A DNA stretch of 64,000 bases from Protonemura montana (taxonomy: Eukaryota > Arthropoda > Insecta > Plecoptera > Nemouridae), in the NCBI GenBank assembly GCA_947568835.1, contig OX387605.1, forward strand, positions 22,634,418-22,698,417, read 5' to 3'. Below are positions 46,276 through 59,992 of the stretch, in pieces. The notes beneath the pieces were generated by a model that saw nothing but the letters and a program-made list of their open reading frames with translations, was not told the origin of the DNA and did no database searches. The first letter of the stretch is position 1. Every line of letters starts with the position of its first letter. A program made the translations under genes and the position numbers.

Positions 46276-48330
46276 GTAATTACACATCTCAATAATGTAT
46301 TCAATTATTCATTAAGTGACTTCATTCATTTAAATGTTCTGTTTATTCAAACATTCTGATATACCTAGAGTGCACTATGCCCTGCATGGCTGTAACGTTT
46401 GTAGTAATCAATCCAAAAATACTCCATTCTACTACCAACCATCAGCGTTCATTCCTAAAAAAAGTGTGCCAGTTATTTGAACTACAAAAATAATAGTTCA
46501 TGAATCCAGCAATCTGCTAATACTTGCTAGGATGACATTGATGTTAAGTTACCCCAATGCACCTGTTGAGGTACTTGGGCAGTGTTACATTCATAATCAA
46601 ATAGCTGTTAACACTCAGGAGTGAAATAGCAATTAAGGTGGTTTGGGGCGTGGGAGGGGGAGGGGTTGCATTAAAATTCATAAAATTCATAAAATAGATT
46701 TGTTAATTTCCCTGTCAATCATGTCACCTCACCTCAATTTGATTCTGCAAGCAAGAATTTGGTATTATTATTAAACTATATTTAACCATAGTACCTATAA
46801 GTACTTATTTTTGGATTGTAACACCATAGGAGATGGAAAATAGGCGGACGTACGCTGAAATTGTCCACTGTTTGAGTAGCGTAATTAGACCAAGCCATGG
46901 AAATCTGTAATAAAATCATTTAAAACCTTACCACAGGTAAATACCATTTGGTTTGCTTGATGACTAACTTTTGAGTAATAGATTGTTATAGTTGAGGTTT
47001 GGTTAATGTTTATGGACCAAATATGTGGGCACCTTATTATCTTCCTCTGCACTCGAATTAGCCATATTGCTGTGAAAGATATTTCAATAGTTTTATGGGC
47101 TAACATTTTAGTTTGGTTTCCTATACAAGGAATAATCCAACCCCATCAGAGAGTAAAATTAATTATTTAAAAAACAAACAGCTGCAGACTATGACCTGTT
47201 CAATTTTAAGGTCAACATTTGAAAGAATGCAATCAATTATGCATAACAGATGAAAGTACTACTTTACTTTGTAAGTTATAACCCTGCGAATTCAGGTATA
47301 CATCTAGAGAACAATAACTGAAAAATCAGCAATCGCTGTTGACACAAAATAACCGAAACAGAAATGGGCCACATCGAAATGCAATCATCAAGTGCATCCC
47401 CTCGCTGTCGATCTTTCCAAATCCGGCGCCCCCGCGAGTTGCTCGTGCGTGCGCGCGTTTCGTCGACCTCCGCGCCCCAGGTCGTGAGGGGTGGGCGACG
47501 TCGGCGTCGGATCAATGCGGCACGGGTCGATTCGCTGGCCCGGTGGACGAGTGCTCAGTTCCCGTCAAGGACTCGGCCGCGTCCCACGCCAGACGAACTC
47601 GACCTGCCACCGATTTTTGTAAACGATCTTTGCACTGGGGGGCTTTATCATGGCAACGTAACAACAATAGCATCTAACTCCACTTCGCGCTGCTGATAGC
47701 TATAATGGCACCGACGTCGCCGCGGTGGTCTTGCGTCTATCAACCAAGTTTCTAAAACCTTGATTTCGCCTATCGGTCATGTGACATGAGTAGTTGGTAA
47801 CAATTACAGTAACAGCGAGCGATCCGAGGTTTCGTTCTGCTATACCTGTCTAGTTTAGTGCGTGCACCGTGTGCCTTGTCCGATGCGGGACGCCGGGACA
47901 GGTGAACGGAACGTGAAATCATCGGCCCCTAGCTCATCGCAGTTGTGACGACCAAACATTCAACCCTTGATTGGTCGAAGCCACCGCGCTCGCTAATTAA
48001 TATTCCGTTCGCGACTGATAAAAAAGTGTTGATAACGACTATTAACATAAAAAACGAAAAGTTAAGCGCCAATCGGATAAAGATAAACACACCTAACGTG
48101 TCAGATACCGCTTGGTAGCGGCTCAATTCACAACGTGTATTCTCTGTGCTTAGCAATAATAAGCGGCAATTGTCAATTGGCACTGGTCAGAGCAAACGTT
48201 TGCCATTGACTACGTTTCGTGAATCGTACGAATGATTCGTGTGCGGCCAAACTAGTGTCGTCGTCGTCGTAGAGTGCGCACTCCGTCCCGTCAGTTCGCG
48301 CATCCTCGTCGAGGAAGACACGGCCTTACA

Positions 48331-51300
48331 ATGATGGACTCGGTACATCATGTGAGCGTACCGCTGCGCGCCGGCAAGAAGATGAAGAAGCGCAAGGAGT
48401 TGGACGCTTTGGTCGCCCACTCGGCTGTCGCAGGCAAACGCAGCTCGGGCAGCGGGGGTGGCAAGCGCAGCGGGGGTAGTGGAGGTGGTGCTAGCTCGCA
48501 GGATGGCCTGCTGTCCGAGTCGACGGACGACCAGGATGACTATTGGGTGCTGGGGGGCAAAGGTCGGGGGAGTCGGGGCCAGTTGATGAGAAGGAGGGTA
48601 TGTGGGTCTGTGATCAGGGCGTGCACGGTGGCGTTAGTGTTTGGGTGCGTCGTTGCCACCACAACTGTCATGTGGCTCTTCATTGACATTCGCGAGCAGG
48701 TCACTTCGCTACGCATCGAGTTAGATCAAGGTATACCTATTCCTCTAATTACAATCAAGTCGTCCAGTTGACGAGTTCTGAAATACAATATTTTGAATTG
48801 GGTGGAGCCTACTAGCTCTTCAGGAGCATGAGATCCATGTCTAGGTCTATAACGCATGCATCTTAACAAAATTCAACTGCGTGGGCAGATATTTCCGGAC
48901 AATATCAATGATTTATTTAGACAATGTATCGACAATGTGGTTTTGCAAGGTATGCTTTTTTAGTTTACAGTCATCAGCATTTCCACATTGACAAAATAGT
49001 AGGCAAAATGAACAGCTGGCTTATCGTAGTTCGTGTTATCTTTGGTGAACGTTTATTGCAAGCTATGCAATAAACGATTTGCAATTGTCTAGCCTTATCT
49101 TCGACGGGCGAAAGGGCGTTTGCATTGTCTTCTCACAGGGCCGGACTGTGACTCTGTGACAATGTATTGTTCTTGGGTTTATTTTTTTGTTGCGAGAATG
49201 TGCGATTATAGCCCGATGCTATATCTGAAATTCAGGTTGACTGAACTTCCAGCAGATGGGGAATGCCCTTTTTGAGAATTTTGCCGAAATCGTTTCAAAC
49301 GTCTCGTCCTTATTCTCCATCAACAAAGTACAGACATAGAAATTGGTTGCCCTGGGTCTTGAATACTGACATTTGTTTCCGAAAGAGAGGAAACTAACGA
49401 CAGTTTTGGATTTCATTGATAGTTAATGGCATTTCCAACTGGAAACAAATCTTATTGCAACTTTTGTCAATGCAGGTACTAACATTATGTAGTATTTCCA
49501 CCGGATTTGTAGTTCAATGATGCCATTATAGTCCTTGTTTTCTTGTGTACTTTTCCAATAGGTACTCTATTCAAATTGTTCAATTAACAGTGAGATTATG
49601 ACACTGGTAAATACTGAATACTGATTAGACATAATTGAGGCCTAGGGTGGTACCAGGCACTGAATCATCAACTTAATTCTTGCTTGTCCAGGTAGTAGTG
49701 GTAGCTTTCTTCAGAAGTGTGTACCCTGTTGCTTGTTGTTCCAGTGGCGGCCGGTAGCCAAGGAGTGCCCGACGCGCTGCAGAAGTGTCACTCGGTTTCA
49801 CGGGAACTGCAGCAAAACCAAACTGCCCTCTACGCACGCCTCGCACAGCTCACGCTACAGATTGGAAACTTTAGCACGCAGGTACGTAATCGAAATGGTC
49901 AACTCCATTAGCACTATCAATAATTTAAATGCAGGTAAATACTTAGCTTGCAAGAGATCTCAGGCCCATGCAGGTACTTTACTGTTACTTCCATGCCAGT
50001 TTTGTTAGGCAATGCTCTTGTGAAAACACAACTCTATCAGTGTCATTGAAAACTCCGAGGGTCCGAGTGTGAATTCCCGAGTAGACGGGGATATTGAAAG
50101 GACATTGGTATGCTTATTTCAAAATTGCTGCAGTTTACACAGACCTTTTAAACTGAGTTAGCTAGGGAAACTTAAACTTTGCAATTACCATAACAGCCAC
50201 CAGTAACATTTCAACATTACCAAAGAACCCAATCTCATCAGGTGGCATCTTGTGGACTGGGGCTAGACCAAACAGAAATATATTCTTGTAATTAAATGCA
50301 TGAGTAAAAAAGTGACTTGTAGTACACGCAAATCTTTCAAGCCAAGCGTATTTCCACAGCAAACTCTAACTTTTCAAGATATCCACTTACGGCAATGTCG
50401 CCTTGTTGTAGCTGACAGGTCTGCAGACTGGCCTCCACGACGTAGAGGAACGACTGAAGGCGGCCCCGGAGCTGGTCAACGTTCCGCAGCACATCAACGA
50501 GCTTACTGCCAACGTCGCCAAGTTCGGGAGCCAGATTAACGACTTCGGTGCCACTGTCGCTGCGCTCAAGCTGCAGAACGGCCAACTGCACGACACCAAC
50601 GCAGCTTTGGTGCTGAACGTGACGACTTTGCAGGCATCGATGGCGCAGGTCAGTGGACCAGCTGAGATGTGTATCGTGTATTGCTTCAACAAATCTTCGA
50701 TGAAGGCTCAGGGCAGGGGCAAAGAAATGTGCATATTTTACCTAGTCAGATTGTTTTGTTAAGCCAGTTATTTTGAAACACAGTTATTTTGAAATTTTTA
50801 TATCCATTCCAAGGAACTTTATAAGGGTGTCCACCTCCTCACTTGCTCCCAGTCCCCCAAACTGTTCTCGATTTTTTATTGGTAAACCTCTCACAGCCAG
50901 TGCAAACTAACTGTCGACTAACAGTAAATACTATGTGTTTATTTTCTAAATGATTCTACTGTTAGTCCTGGTACCAGTGCTAAAGTTTTGAAATAGCATT
51001 TTTATTTTGTTACAAATATTGGAAGCGGAGTTAGAGAAAAGTAATTTTTTCAGGGCCAAAATCAAAGAGACTACCTGTCAATGTACACGGAAGCCAACAC
51101 AATATAAAAGGCTCTCAAACTGGCGTGTTAAACCTCTTTTAAGCCGCTCCCTGTTCTTCGGTCTGTGCTTGACATTCTCTGTTCGCAGGTGGTAGACCTA
51201 TCTGCACGACCCGTGGCAGCGTCGCAGCAGAACGCTGACGAGAACGCCGACATCCGCGGCAAGCTTGCACAGATCACGCTCAACATCAGTCTAGTTAACG

Positions 51301-52728
51301 ACACGCTACTCAGCAAGCTCAACTGGCTTGGCGAGGACCAGCACAAAGATCACGTGAGTGTACTGGTACCATTGTTTGTAACTAAATGACTGCCTTGTGT
51401 GGTCACCCTAGTTCAAAGCCTAGGCTTTTGAAGCATCCTTGTGAAGCATCCTTGATCCTTGTGAAGCAGGATGACCAGGACAACCATAAGATTCATTAGA
51501 TTGCATTCACACTGACATAACACATATCAGCAAATTTTAAAAACGTTGCGCTATCCTTTTTATCACGATTGGCTCTACTTAATAAAAGTAAAAGGTAATT
51601 CTATATTTTGTTAATGGTGTATATTTTAAACATTCCCATCTAGAATGGTGAACCCAGATTTATATAATCCGTATGCTGGTATCCAAATTTTACCCAATTG
51701 GACATTTGGGAACAGTTTTCCAAGTGTTCTCATATGACATATCACGAGCGATTTGCTGTTTGTTGTTCGAGCAAACTCTTGACGTCTGGCTAGTCGACTC
51801 ATAATGCCAATGTCATTGATTGTGATTGATGTCTCTTGGTGTGTTTGTGTGAAGTTGAGCTGACAGAATTACGTCGTGTTTTCGGCAGGCTCTGATCGAG
51901 GCGCAGCAAAACGTCGGGCAAAACGTAACCGCCCGAGTCACCACCCTGGAAGGGAGCTGCGCCAAAGAATCGGCACAAGCTGCGCTCACCGACACGGTCA
52001 AGATGTTAGCCGTCAACGTAAGGGTCCAAGTTTTTTAATTTATTGCAGAGAGTCGACTTTTGAATCAAGTCTTTTTGTGAGCAAGCTATTAAAATATTTT
52101 TTCTAATTGTATTCCAAGAAATCATCATAGATATGTCTTCTTAACTTCTTGCTTGGATTGGCATTTTTTCTTGGACGAGTTTTCTGATAGTCAAAAGGCA
52201 GGACAATTCTATGCTATGGCTTGCACATCGGATAGTTAGATAAGAAAAAGTAGACATAGATGTGTGACTCTTAGTAATAAGTTAATAACATTGAAAATGT
52301 CAGAAATAAATCAAAGCAACAAGTATTTTCCTGTTGGGACAACAATGTCTGTCCTCCATAGAAATTAGTCTTTCGATGGAACTCTGAATTTTTCATCAAA
52401 CTCGCTACCAAGGAATATTTTTTGTGCATTCTACCCTCATAACTTGGTAACTAACGATCACGTGTTGTTGCAGATGTCCGCAAGCGACAGCAAGCTGAGC
52501 GAACTTACTGCCAAACTATTACAGCTTCAATCGCAAGCAGACACGCTCGAGCAGAGAACTCGGACGGATGTAGTTCTCACCAATCCTAGCATAGCCGAAG
52601 GAATCCCCCCATTTGCGTCCACCTTGCCACCCCCCGTCACGCCGGCCCCCACCTCCCAGCCCCCACCCGCTCCTCCTTCCGACGTGAAACCTGCCCCTGC
52701 ACCCAAACCACCTGTCACCCGTCCCTGA
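48331..52728 (+). CDS. EFCAB14: EFCAB14-like coiled-coil membrane protein (isoform B)
   Basis: Six exons: 48331-48730, 49745-49881, 50412-50648, 51189-51353, 51889-52017, 52474-52728. They give 1323 bp, 440 residues plus TGA. The N-terminus contains MKKRKELDAL, nearly identical to the start of vertebrate EFCAB14 (MKKRKELNAL), then Gly/Ser-rich and acidic stretches, DDYWVLGGKGRG, and a single TM at about residues 97-118. Exons 2-6 are Gln/Asn/Leu-rich coiled coil (LQKCHSVSRELQQNQTALYA, INELTANVAKFGSQINDFG), followed by a Pro-rich tail (PPPVTPAPTSQPPPAPPSD). No EF-hand is present, unlike vertebrate EFCAB14 (about 495 residues). Translation could start at the first ATG (48331) or at 48382, which matches the vertebrate start. 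The function of the family is not established; type II or type III topology with a lumenal/extracellular coiled coil is inferred. Confidence 0.8.
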
Positions 52729-54363
52729 TCGACTTGGGTTGTGCCCAAAGGCATCCAAACCTGGCAGGGCTCAACGGTCTCATTCCACATCTGAATAGCA
52801 GCCGATTGGCATTTCAGATAAAATTCACGTCAATTTTACATGTACGGGTAGGGCTATGTTCACTGCGTTGATCAAAATAACGTAAGTACTACAATACTAC
52901 CATTAAGTTGAGTAGTTTGCCATTTTTTTTTTTTTTTGGAAATGTAGGGAATCTTAATTGAAAAGAACAAATGGCAACTGTTAAAATAAAGATGCGTAAC
53001 ATTAGTTAAATATTGTGATTAGATATGAGACCACTGGTCAGGTCTGTTTCTTTTGGTTCCAGCTAGTTGTGAAGAGATGAGACCTGTCAGCTTGCCTATG
53101 GAATAACTGTAATTAACCTATAAAGGCTTTTGTGGAATGTTGCATCAAGCCCTGCTAGATTCAGATATACCTCACGGTCAAACAACTTCCTTCAACGACG
53201 GTCTAGATAAATATTACCCTTTTCTGTCGAGTATTAAATACATTTTAATCAATCTTTAATAATTTAATCTAGATAGTAACATTTTATTGAAGCGCAATTA
53301 CCTATATATTTATCTCGATGTCACCAAATCGATATGTATTAGTTTCCTATTACATATACTATATGAAATATAGACGGTAAAATGTTAGTAGAAATTTAAT
53401 GCTCTGTTATGAAAATGATATAAACTAGTGTTTTTTTGGTGATATTTTATTTAGGAGCATTCGTTTTGTTTTGTAGAGAAGAGGCCTATGAATGTTATTA
53501 GAGAAAGAGAATGTCTGGTGAAGTATTCCCAGAAACGCCGACTTAACAAGAACTGATAATTTCAAAGTACGGCTTCGCTAGTCCAGGAGAGTTAAGAACG
53601 CGGCAATGCCGTTTTTTTTCTGCCGATGGGTATTTTACTTGGGAACTTGCCATTTACCATTTGCGGTCTTTCCAGGTTAAGTTTGTCTGATATTGTTGGT
53701 GGGACGTTCATCGTTTTCTCAATTTTGTTGTCTCCTAAAAGTCAAAAAGTCCACTGTAAATATTGGTTTTCTGTAGACAACAAGTGGCCAAATGAGCTTT
53801 ACTAACAAAATGATTATACAAACTTTACCTAGACCTTGAGCCTAAAAATCTATCATAAAATGAATTTTTACCTCACAGAAACTACCTTATTTAGTTTAAA
53901 AATTATTTAGAATTTAATGGTGAGTGCCAACTTTAGGGTTTCCTGCCAATAGGTCAGAGTCAGACCTATCACCAACCCCTTCGAGAGACCAGTGTCTAGA
54001 AATGTGTTCAAACACTTTTAAACATCATATTTGATTCAGTAAATTTAACGTCATGCCCAAGAAAACTCACATCCAAGCCAACCTGTGGTTGTAATATTAT
54101 TTACTGAAGGTCCTTAACAGAAACACCTATTTTTGTAGGTCTAAAACTAACTAAGCAACAGCAGTGTTATAGTTGAAAGAGAAACGTAATTAAAATGAAC
54201 AGCGATAAAAATAGTTAATGAATGTAACGTGACGGTTGTGCAGTTTAACATAAAAACAAATCTCATTGGAAAAAAATTAACAATCTATTACTATGTTTAA
54301 TTGATCCTGTCCTTCCTACTGTTCATTCACTATTCTATGACACATTAAATGAAATCATCTACT
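52729..54363. other. Convergent 3' flanks of EFCAB14-like and GCAT
   Basis: AT-rich sequence without a gene, comprising both 3' UTRs. AATAAA at 52985-52990 on the plus strand lies 257 bp after the EFCAB14-like stop. On the minus strand the GCAT signal is less clear; a candidate lies near 53446-53451. Confidence 0.5.
52985..52990 (+). terminator. Candidate poly(A) signal of EFCAB14-like gene
   Basis: Canonical AATAAA, 257 bp downstream of the stop codon. The cleavage site was not identified. Confidence 0.45.
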
Positions 54364-57300
54364 CTAGCGGATGACTCCCAACTCCTTTCCCACCTCGACG
54401 AAGGCATTGATAGCAAAATCAATGTCGCTTTCGGAATGAGCGGCAGAAATCTGTACCCTAATTCGAGCTTTGTCTTTGGGTACCACAGGAAAACTGAAGC
54501 CCACCACGTAAATACCGCGGGCTGAAAAAAAAAGTTTACTTTGTTATCACTTTCTCTGGTTTTTCTTTATATACAATTTTCCTGTTTAGAGTTTCTATGA
54601 TTACTTGAGGTGTGAATGAGAAGTTTAGATTACAAAACAAGATTAAAATGTGCCCCAACCCATGTTGTAGCTGAAAACTACAACAAAACTGGCCAAAAAG
54701 TAAGTTTCAGCTGCTATTAAAACACTTAAAACAAGGGGTTGACTTATTTCAAGCAAGAAATTGCATCTGGTACCAATTTTGGGCATTCAATACTACCCAA
54801 TCCATCACATGGCTATGACTCTCACAAGATATAGTTCAAACCTCTTTGATTTCTAGCCTTTCAAAGCATAAAACTTGCCAGTAAGATCCAAGATCTGTCG
54901 AATCCTTTCCAATCATATAGCAGAAACTTCTCCAACTCTCGAACTCACCTAGCATTGTCTCCGCAAAGTCCCTCGCTAGTTTGGCATCACCCAGCATCAC
55001 CGGACATATTGGATGCTGATCACCGCTTATCGTGAACCCGGCTTTGGTCATGCCGTCTCGGAAACGCTTCGTATTTGACTGCACGGTTCGCGTGAAATCG
55101 TTACACTCGGTAAGCAGCTGTAGCACTCGGAGTGCGGTCCCCACCACCGCCGGAGGCAGAGAGTTGGAGAAGAGGTACGGACGACTGCGTTGACGTAGCA
55201 GCTCCACCAGCTCGCAGGGTCCAGTCGTGTAGCCACCCGATGCCCCACCCAATGCCTTGCCTAGCGTAGAGTTGATGATATCCACGCGGCCACTCATTCC
55301 AAAGAACTCCTCAGTGCCTCTGATAGAATGAAAGAATTGAGTTTATAGGCATAGGTAGAGGGCCAGTTTGATGTTAAACTCTCTGCTGAGGAAACCAGCT
55401 GGCAATGCATGGTACTTAAATAATTACTTTTCATAATTTAGATACATATATATATATATAAATCGTTGACGTTAGCATTAATAAAGATTAATTATTAATT
55501 GAGTCTTAAATTTTAGTAATCTGCAAGAAATAACTAATTTAAATTGAGGTTGAATTTGAATTTGGTTGAATCAGCTAACTTCGTATGGTGGAACGAATGG
55601 TTGAAACTAGCAAAACAAAATTATATTATGATATATGATATTATGATATTTGATATTAATAATATTTAAATTAATTTTGTAAAGATGTTTTAAATGTGCT
55701 TGCAAAGTGAAATTGTGAAGGTAAGTGTCCAGCCCATTTAATCTAGATTTGAGAAAACTTAGTGAAACATCTAATGGTGTTTACCACTAGAAGTCAGTAC
55801 CTACGTTACCTAGGGTGCGTAGTAGGCACCTAGAGACAAAATTAATTGCCTTATTTTCAACTTTTTATATATCCTTATCAAAGTTCCTTATTAAAAGTTA
55901 TCCCTTCAAAAAGTTATGAAGTTATGAAATCAAAAGTATTCCTTATCAAAGTTATGCTACATTTTCACTAGATTGGAATCTAGGTGGGAAATATTTTACC
56001 TTCCTGTGTTTCCAAAGAAGCCAGTGGCGTGACATTCGTCAACGAAAGTCAGTGCACAATTCTCTTCGGCTAGTTTGCATATCTCCGGCAAGGGAGCAAC
56101 ATTCCCATCCATCGAGAACACTCCGTCAGTCACAATTAGCTTTATCCGGCTGCCTGAACCTTCCTTCAGCTGCTTCTCAAGATCTGTCGAGACAAAAGGA
56201 CTTGCTTGTGGTTCATCGGCACATCTTGCCGAATATTATGCTACCTGCTACGGAACAGGTTAGCAAAAGTGTAAAGCATGTTTATACACGCAACTCAAAA
56301 ATGACTGACAGCCTATTTTACATTCATGAAAAATGTTCATCAAGCCTGAAAATGAAATCTAGAAGAAATCTACTGTATGGAAATTTACAATACCTTAACT
56401 TGTATGTGAGATTTTACTTGAACATACTAAATATGACTGTAATGAAGATTTGAAATGACAAAATTGGACTTACTAATTAATGTACACCATTGTACACCAC
56501 TAAGTTTCATGGAAATTTTTTGCTAGAAACCCATTACCATACCTTTCATGTCTCGATGCTTGTAGCGGTATTTCTTCGCCTTGCAGAGGCGGATGCCATC
56601 GATGATGGATGCATGATTTAGCTCATCAGAAAACACGGCATCATCAGGGCCAAGGAGTGCTTCAAAGATGCCAGCATTGGCATCGAAGCAGCTTGGATAG
56701 AGAATTGCCGCTTCTCTACTATGGAAGTCTGCGATGTTGTTTTCAAGCTCCTGTTTGAGAAAGCATGGGTGAAAAACTTTATGCTAGGTTGTATTGGTAT
56801 TTGGTAGAAAAATGTACTTAATCAAACCTACTTTGTGGATGTCCTGCGTTCCACAGATGAATCGAACAGAGCTAAGTCCAGCTCCATACTGTTCAACTAT
56901 CTTTGTGGTGTATGCAATAACCTCAGGATTACTCTGAAATATGAAAAAAACAGCTTAATAAAAAAAAACATGATTTGATAATTCATTTATAAAAATCGGA
57001 ACAGACTTTTGGAACTTTCGTTCCCCATTCGAGACCAACTGTAAGGTATATAAAAAGGTAATGACTGTTCTGGATGATTCTGGGTTTCTCACTCAAATTT
57101 GGAGTAAATTCATTTGTTTTCTTCTTTAAGATAAAAACAGAAACCCCCTTAGATCCAATTACCAAACAATCTGCCTTTACATTGAGTCTACCTGTTGGTG
57201 CAAAATTAATTTTTTCTAGGATGGTACTGGTAGAGGACGCAATTGTCGTGGCAACTTCCAGTAAAATGCAGTACAATTAAGATCTATCCGTGAGCTAGGA

Positions 57301-57731
57301 ACTCAACCCAGAGCTGAAGAATTTCTTAAAGCGAGATCAAAATTGTCTCCATTAGAGGCTTTTCTATCTATAAAAGATTAAAACTGAACAAGAATGTTTG
57401 CTTACCGAGAGACCAAGATAGTTGTTGGCACAAAAATTTAATATTTTTTTGCTGCTGCCTTTCACTGTAATGGAAACATCCTGCTTTGAAGATATTATTC
57501 GCTCCCCTTTCCAAGTTCCAGCATCTTTTATTTTATCCAGCTCACAAGTCAGAATCTCTTTCAGCTGAGATTGCGAATGACTGCATCTGCTTAGGCTTTT
57601 CTCAGCACATCTCTGTAAGGAGGGCCCTGTAAATTAAGAGTACATACACTATTATTTCAAATGTTTAAAGTAGTAAACAATTGTACAACCCAAAATAGAT
57701 ATTTCTTACACTTTGTCAATATTACATTCAT
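54364..57731 (-). CDS. GCAT: Glycine C-acetyltransferase (2-amino-3-ketobutyrate CoA ligase)
   Basis: PLP enzyme of the alpha-oxoamine synthase family. It converts 2-amino-3-ketobutyrate plus CoA to glycine plus acetyl-CoA, the second step of mitochondrial threonine breakdown after TDH. Seven exons 5'->3': 57731-57710, 57626-57406, 56933-56832, 56750-56543, 56183-56000, 55319-54949, 54521-54364. They total 1266 bp, 421 residues plus TAG; human GCAT is 419. The N-terminus [21 protein letters not shown] is basic and lacks acidic residues except one Glu, as expected for a mitochondrial presequence. Landmarks: [72 protein letters not shown], and [16 protein letters not shown] with the PLP lysine at about K267. 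It is divergent from the gene starting at 58495 and convergent with the EFCAB14-like gene. All splice junctions keep frame. Confidence 0.96.
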
Positions 57732-58494
57732 TCTGAAAATAGATTTTAACTATCAAAACCAGTTGAAACTAATAATACTATGTAACCAATATCACAGCAA
57801 TGGTGTGAAGCAACTGTCGACGAAGCCAACGTTCTCTTGAAGGTCTACCTGTTTTTTTTTCAAGTACATAAACAAAGAGAACTGTGCCTTGCAGTAAAAA
57901 CAAAACATTGCTTGAAGGTCAGTTGAACTCTTGCTGTGATTATTATGGATTTCCATGTGCCTTTAACCTGCAATGTCATTGTTTCTAACAAAATTTTATG
58001 AGCTACCAGTGAAATATACAAAATGAGTGGACACAAATATGTGTCTCCGGTTATCGACGAAGCAATTACATTGTTACAAACTAGTTAGGGTGTACGATTT
58101 CGAAGTTCCGACCAAAGCCATTGGACCATTGTTGTTATAATAGTTGGTTGTGCAATTTGCTCCAAGGTGGCACTAGCAGCGCGGCATTTGCGCACTACGC
58201 CACCAACGAGCGAATGTGGCAACTAAAACCAGTCGCCTGTTGCGGTTGGCCGTTGTCAGGGTGCACGAGCACAAACAAATTCGCCGTGAGCAGTGAGTGT
58301 TGGGTCGCGCGGTAAAAACGTTCAGTCAGTGCGTGATAGAAGTGCGGGTAGTTGGAGACGTTGTACGCGCTTGTAAATGGTTATCTTGTTGTCAGTGCAA
58401 TTAAAGCGTGCCTCGCAATCGAGTGCCTTGCCGCCTCGCCGGCGTCGTCTTGGATTAAACGTTACCGCCGTGCCGAACAGAAGACGCACATACG
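57732..58494. promoter_or_regulatory. Divergent promoter region, GCAT / right-edge gene
   Basis: 763 bp between opposed start codons. On the plus strand the right 350 bp are GC-richer and contain two overlapping TCAGT initiator-like motifs (58322-58330), followed about 28 bp later by AGACG, which resembles a downstream promoter element but is one base out of the usual register. TATA boxes were not seen. Confidence 0.45.
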
Positions 58495-58579
58495 ATGGAT
58501 GAGGAGGATACCAGTGATGGAGTGATCAGATCACCAATCAAAAGGCTTGGCTCCACACGAAAAGTTCTGGCGTATAACA
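58495..58579 (+). CDS. Orphan first coding exon (gene continues to the right)
   Basis: ATG followed by 28 codons, MDEEDTSDGVIRSPIKRLGS..., ending in phase 1 before a consensus donor GTAAGC. The start context is acceptable (ACGATGG) and GC-rich 5' UTR-like sequence precedes it. The peptide is acidic then basic; SPIKRLGSTRK contains a proline-directed (SP) phosphorylation-type site. I do not recognise the family and found no following exon with confidence. Confidence 0.5.
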
Positions 58580-59764
58580 GTAAGCAATTCACAGAGTATT
58601 TTCGTATTCCCCAGAAATTATTGCTTGTATTCTGAAAATATTATTTCAGCAAAGCTTTCTAAATTCGCAATTTTTGATTTTGTATGTTTTGATTTTTAAC
58701 TGAAATTCTCTCTATGCAATGATTTTTTCCACTTAAAATGCCGCTGTTTTTGTTCAGATCTGCAACCACAGAGTCTATTTAGTACCATACCCACCATACC
58801 TGCTTAATTAAATTGCTTTGTTATTTTGTTACAAAAGTTAATGACATTTCTGATGCCATTTCCTCTCGCTAACGGCTATCGATAACTATACACTTTTTTT
58901 TTTTAATACTTTGCACATATCTTCTCAAACAATTACCATATAGTTAAACAACATTTCCGTTGTGGATTTTGTACAAACATAAAATTGTTATGTGAATAGG
59001 TTGCATAGTGATTAATTGATTGATTTCATTTAGGGTGCGTCACATCATATTTCCTATCGCATGTCTGAAACCATCCATGCATGCACTATGTCTGAAGGAG
59101 ACAACCGCGAGCGGGGTTCGAACCCCATCTGGTTCTGTCGTCCTATTCAAACAATCTAAAACGCCCCATAAGCGACTCCCCTCGCGTCTAGCCGATCGAC
59201 TGCTTTTGCAGATGCCGACCTGCACTGACAGACAAACAGAACGCAAAACTTTCCTATTTTTTCACCCCATCACGAGATATATTTCTAATAATATCTTGCA
59301 GATGAGAAACGGAGATGTGGGGGTCGCCCCCGTTCATCCGTGTATATTATTAAAACCAAAACTCCCTTTGCTATTTTTAAGATCCAGCAAACACACTGCC
59401 GCCCACCACGCACGTAACACCCCATGGGTCTCTGATACTCTGTCAGATTCGTCTACGTTTTGCGCTTTTCACGCATCGAGTAGTTACAATAATGCGTCAC
59501 CCTATCCCGTTTCGCGGAGAATTCTTTCGAGGGTGAACGTTCCGAGTGGAAATTAGCGGCAGCTGGACATGAAATTGCTAACAACCGAGCCAACGTATCT
59601 CAAAATTAATGAACTGCAAATGAAGCAATTCATGGTATAACTACTTGTTTACGGGATGTAAACATTGAAAACATTCCGCCTTCCTAAAACTTGATGTGTT
59701 TACCCTCTAGCTAGCATAAAAGGCAATTAAAACCGTTGAAAAGAGCACCGTTCTGAAAATGTCA

Positions 59765-59992
59765 ATCGGATGGAAGGTTGTCAGAATTTCGATGACTGAG
59801 TGCTTGGCATTTTTTGCTGCTTGCATCTTCTTCCATCTCACAATAGTCGATCTCGAAGTTGACGTATCTCGGAATGAATCTGAAATTTGAGTCGATGATT
59901 TGCTTGGGGTGGCCCAGCTTTTTGTCCAGGCATTCCATAGAGCTCAGCGCGACCCTCGCCAGCTTGCGTCTAGTCTTCGATTCGAAAGCCAT
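59765..59992 (-). CDS. Small unassigned ORF (76 aa)
   Basis: Starts MAFESKTRRKLARVALSSME and ends HRNSDNLPSD. It has balanced composition and an ATG at the start of the ORF (+4 G, no purine at -3). I recognise no domain. It could be a small gene, a first exon or chance; no splice partners were identified. Confidence 0.2.

Noticed and set aside
47276..47696. Arg-rich ORFs on both strands
   Set aside because: They sit in a GC-rich block upstream of the second EFCAB14-like promoter, are open on both strands and have no recognisable domain or splice context.
59095..59185. tRNA gene around GGGGTTCGAACCCC
   Set aside because: The T-arm-like palindrome is present, but no D-arm or anticodon arm of the right spacing was found on either strand, and the possible acceptor stem has a mismatch.
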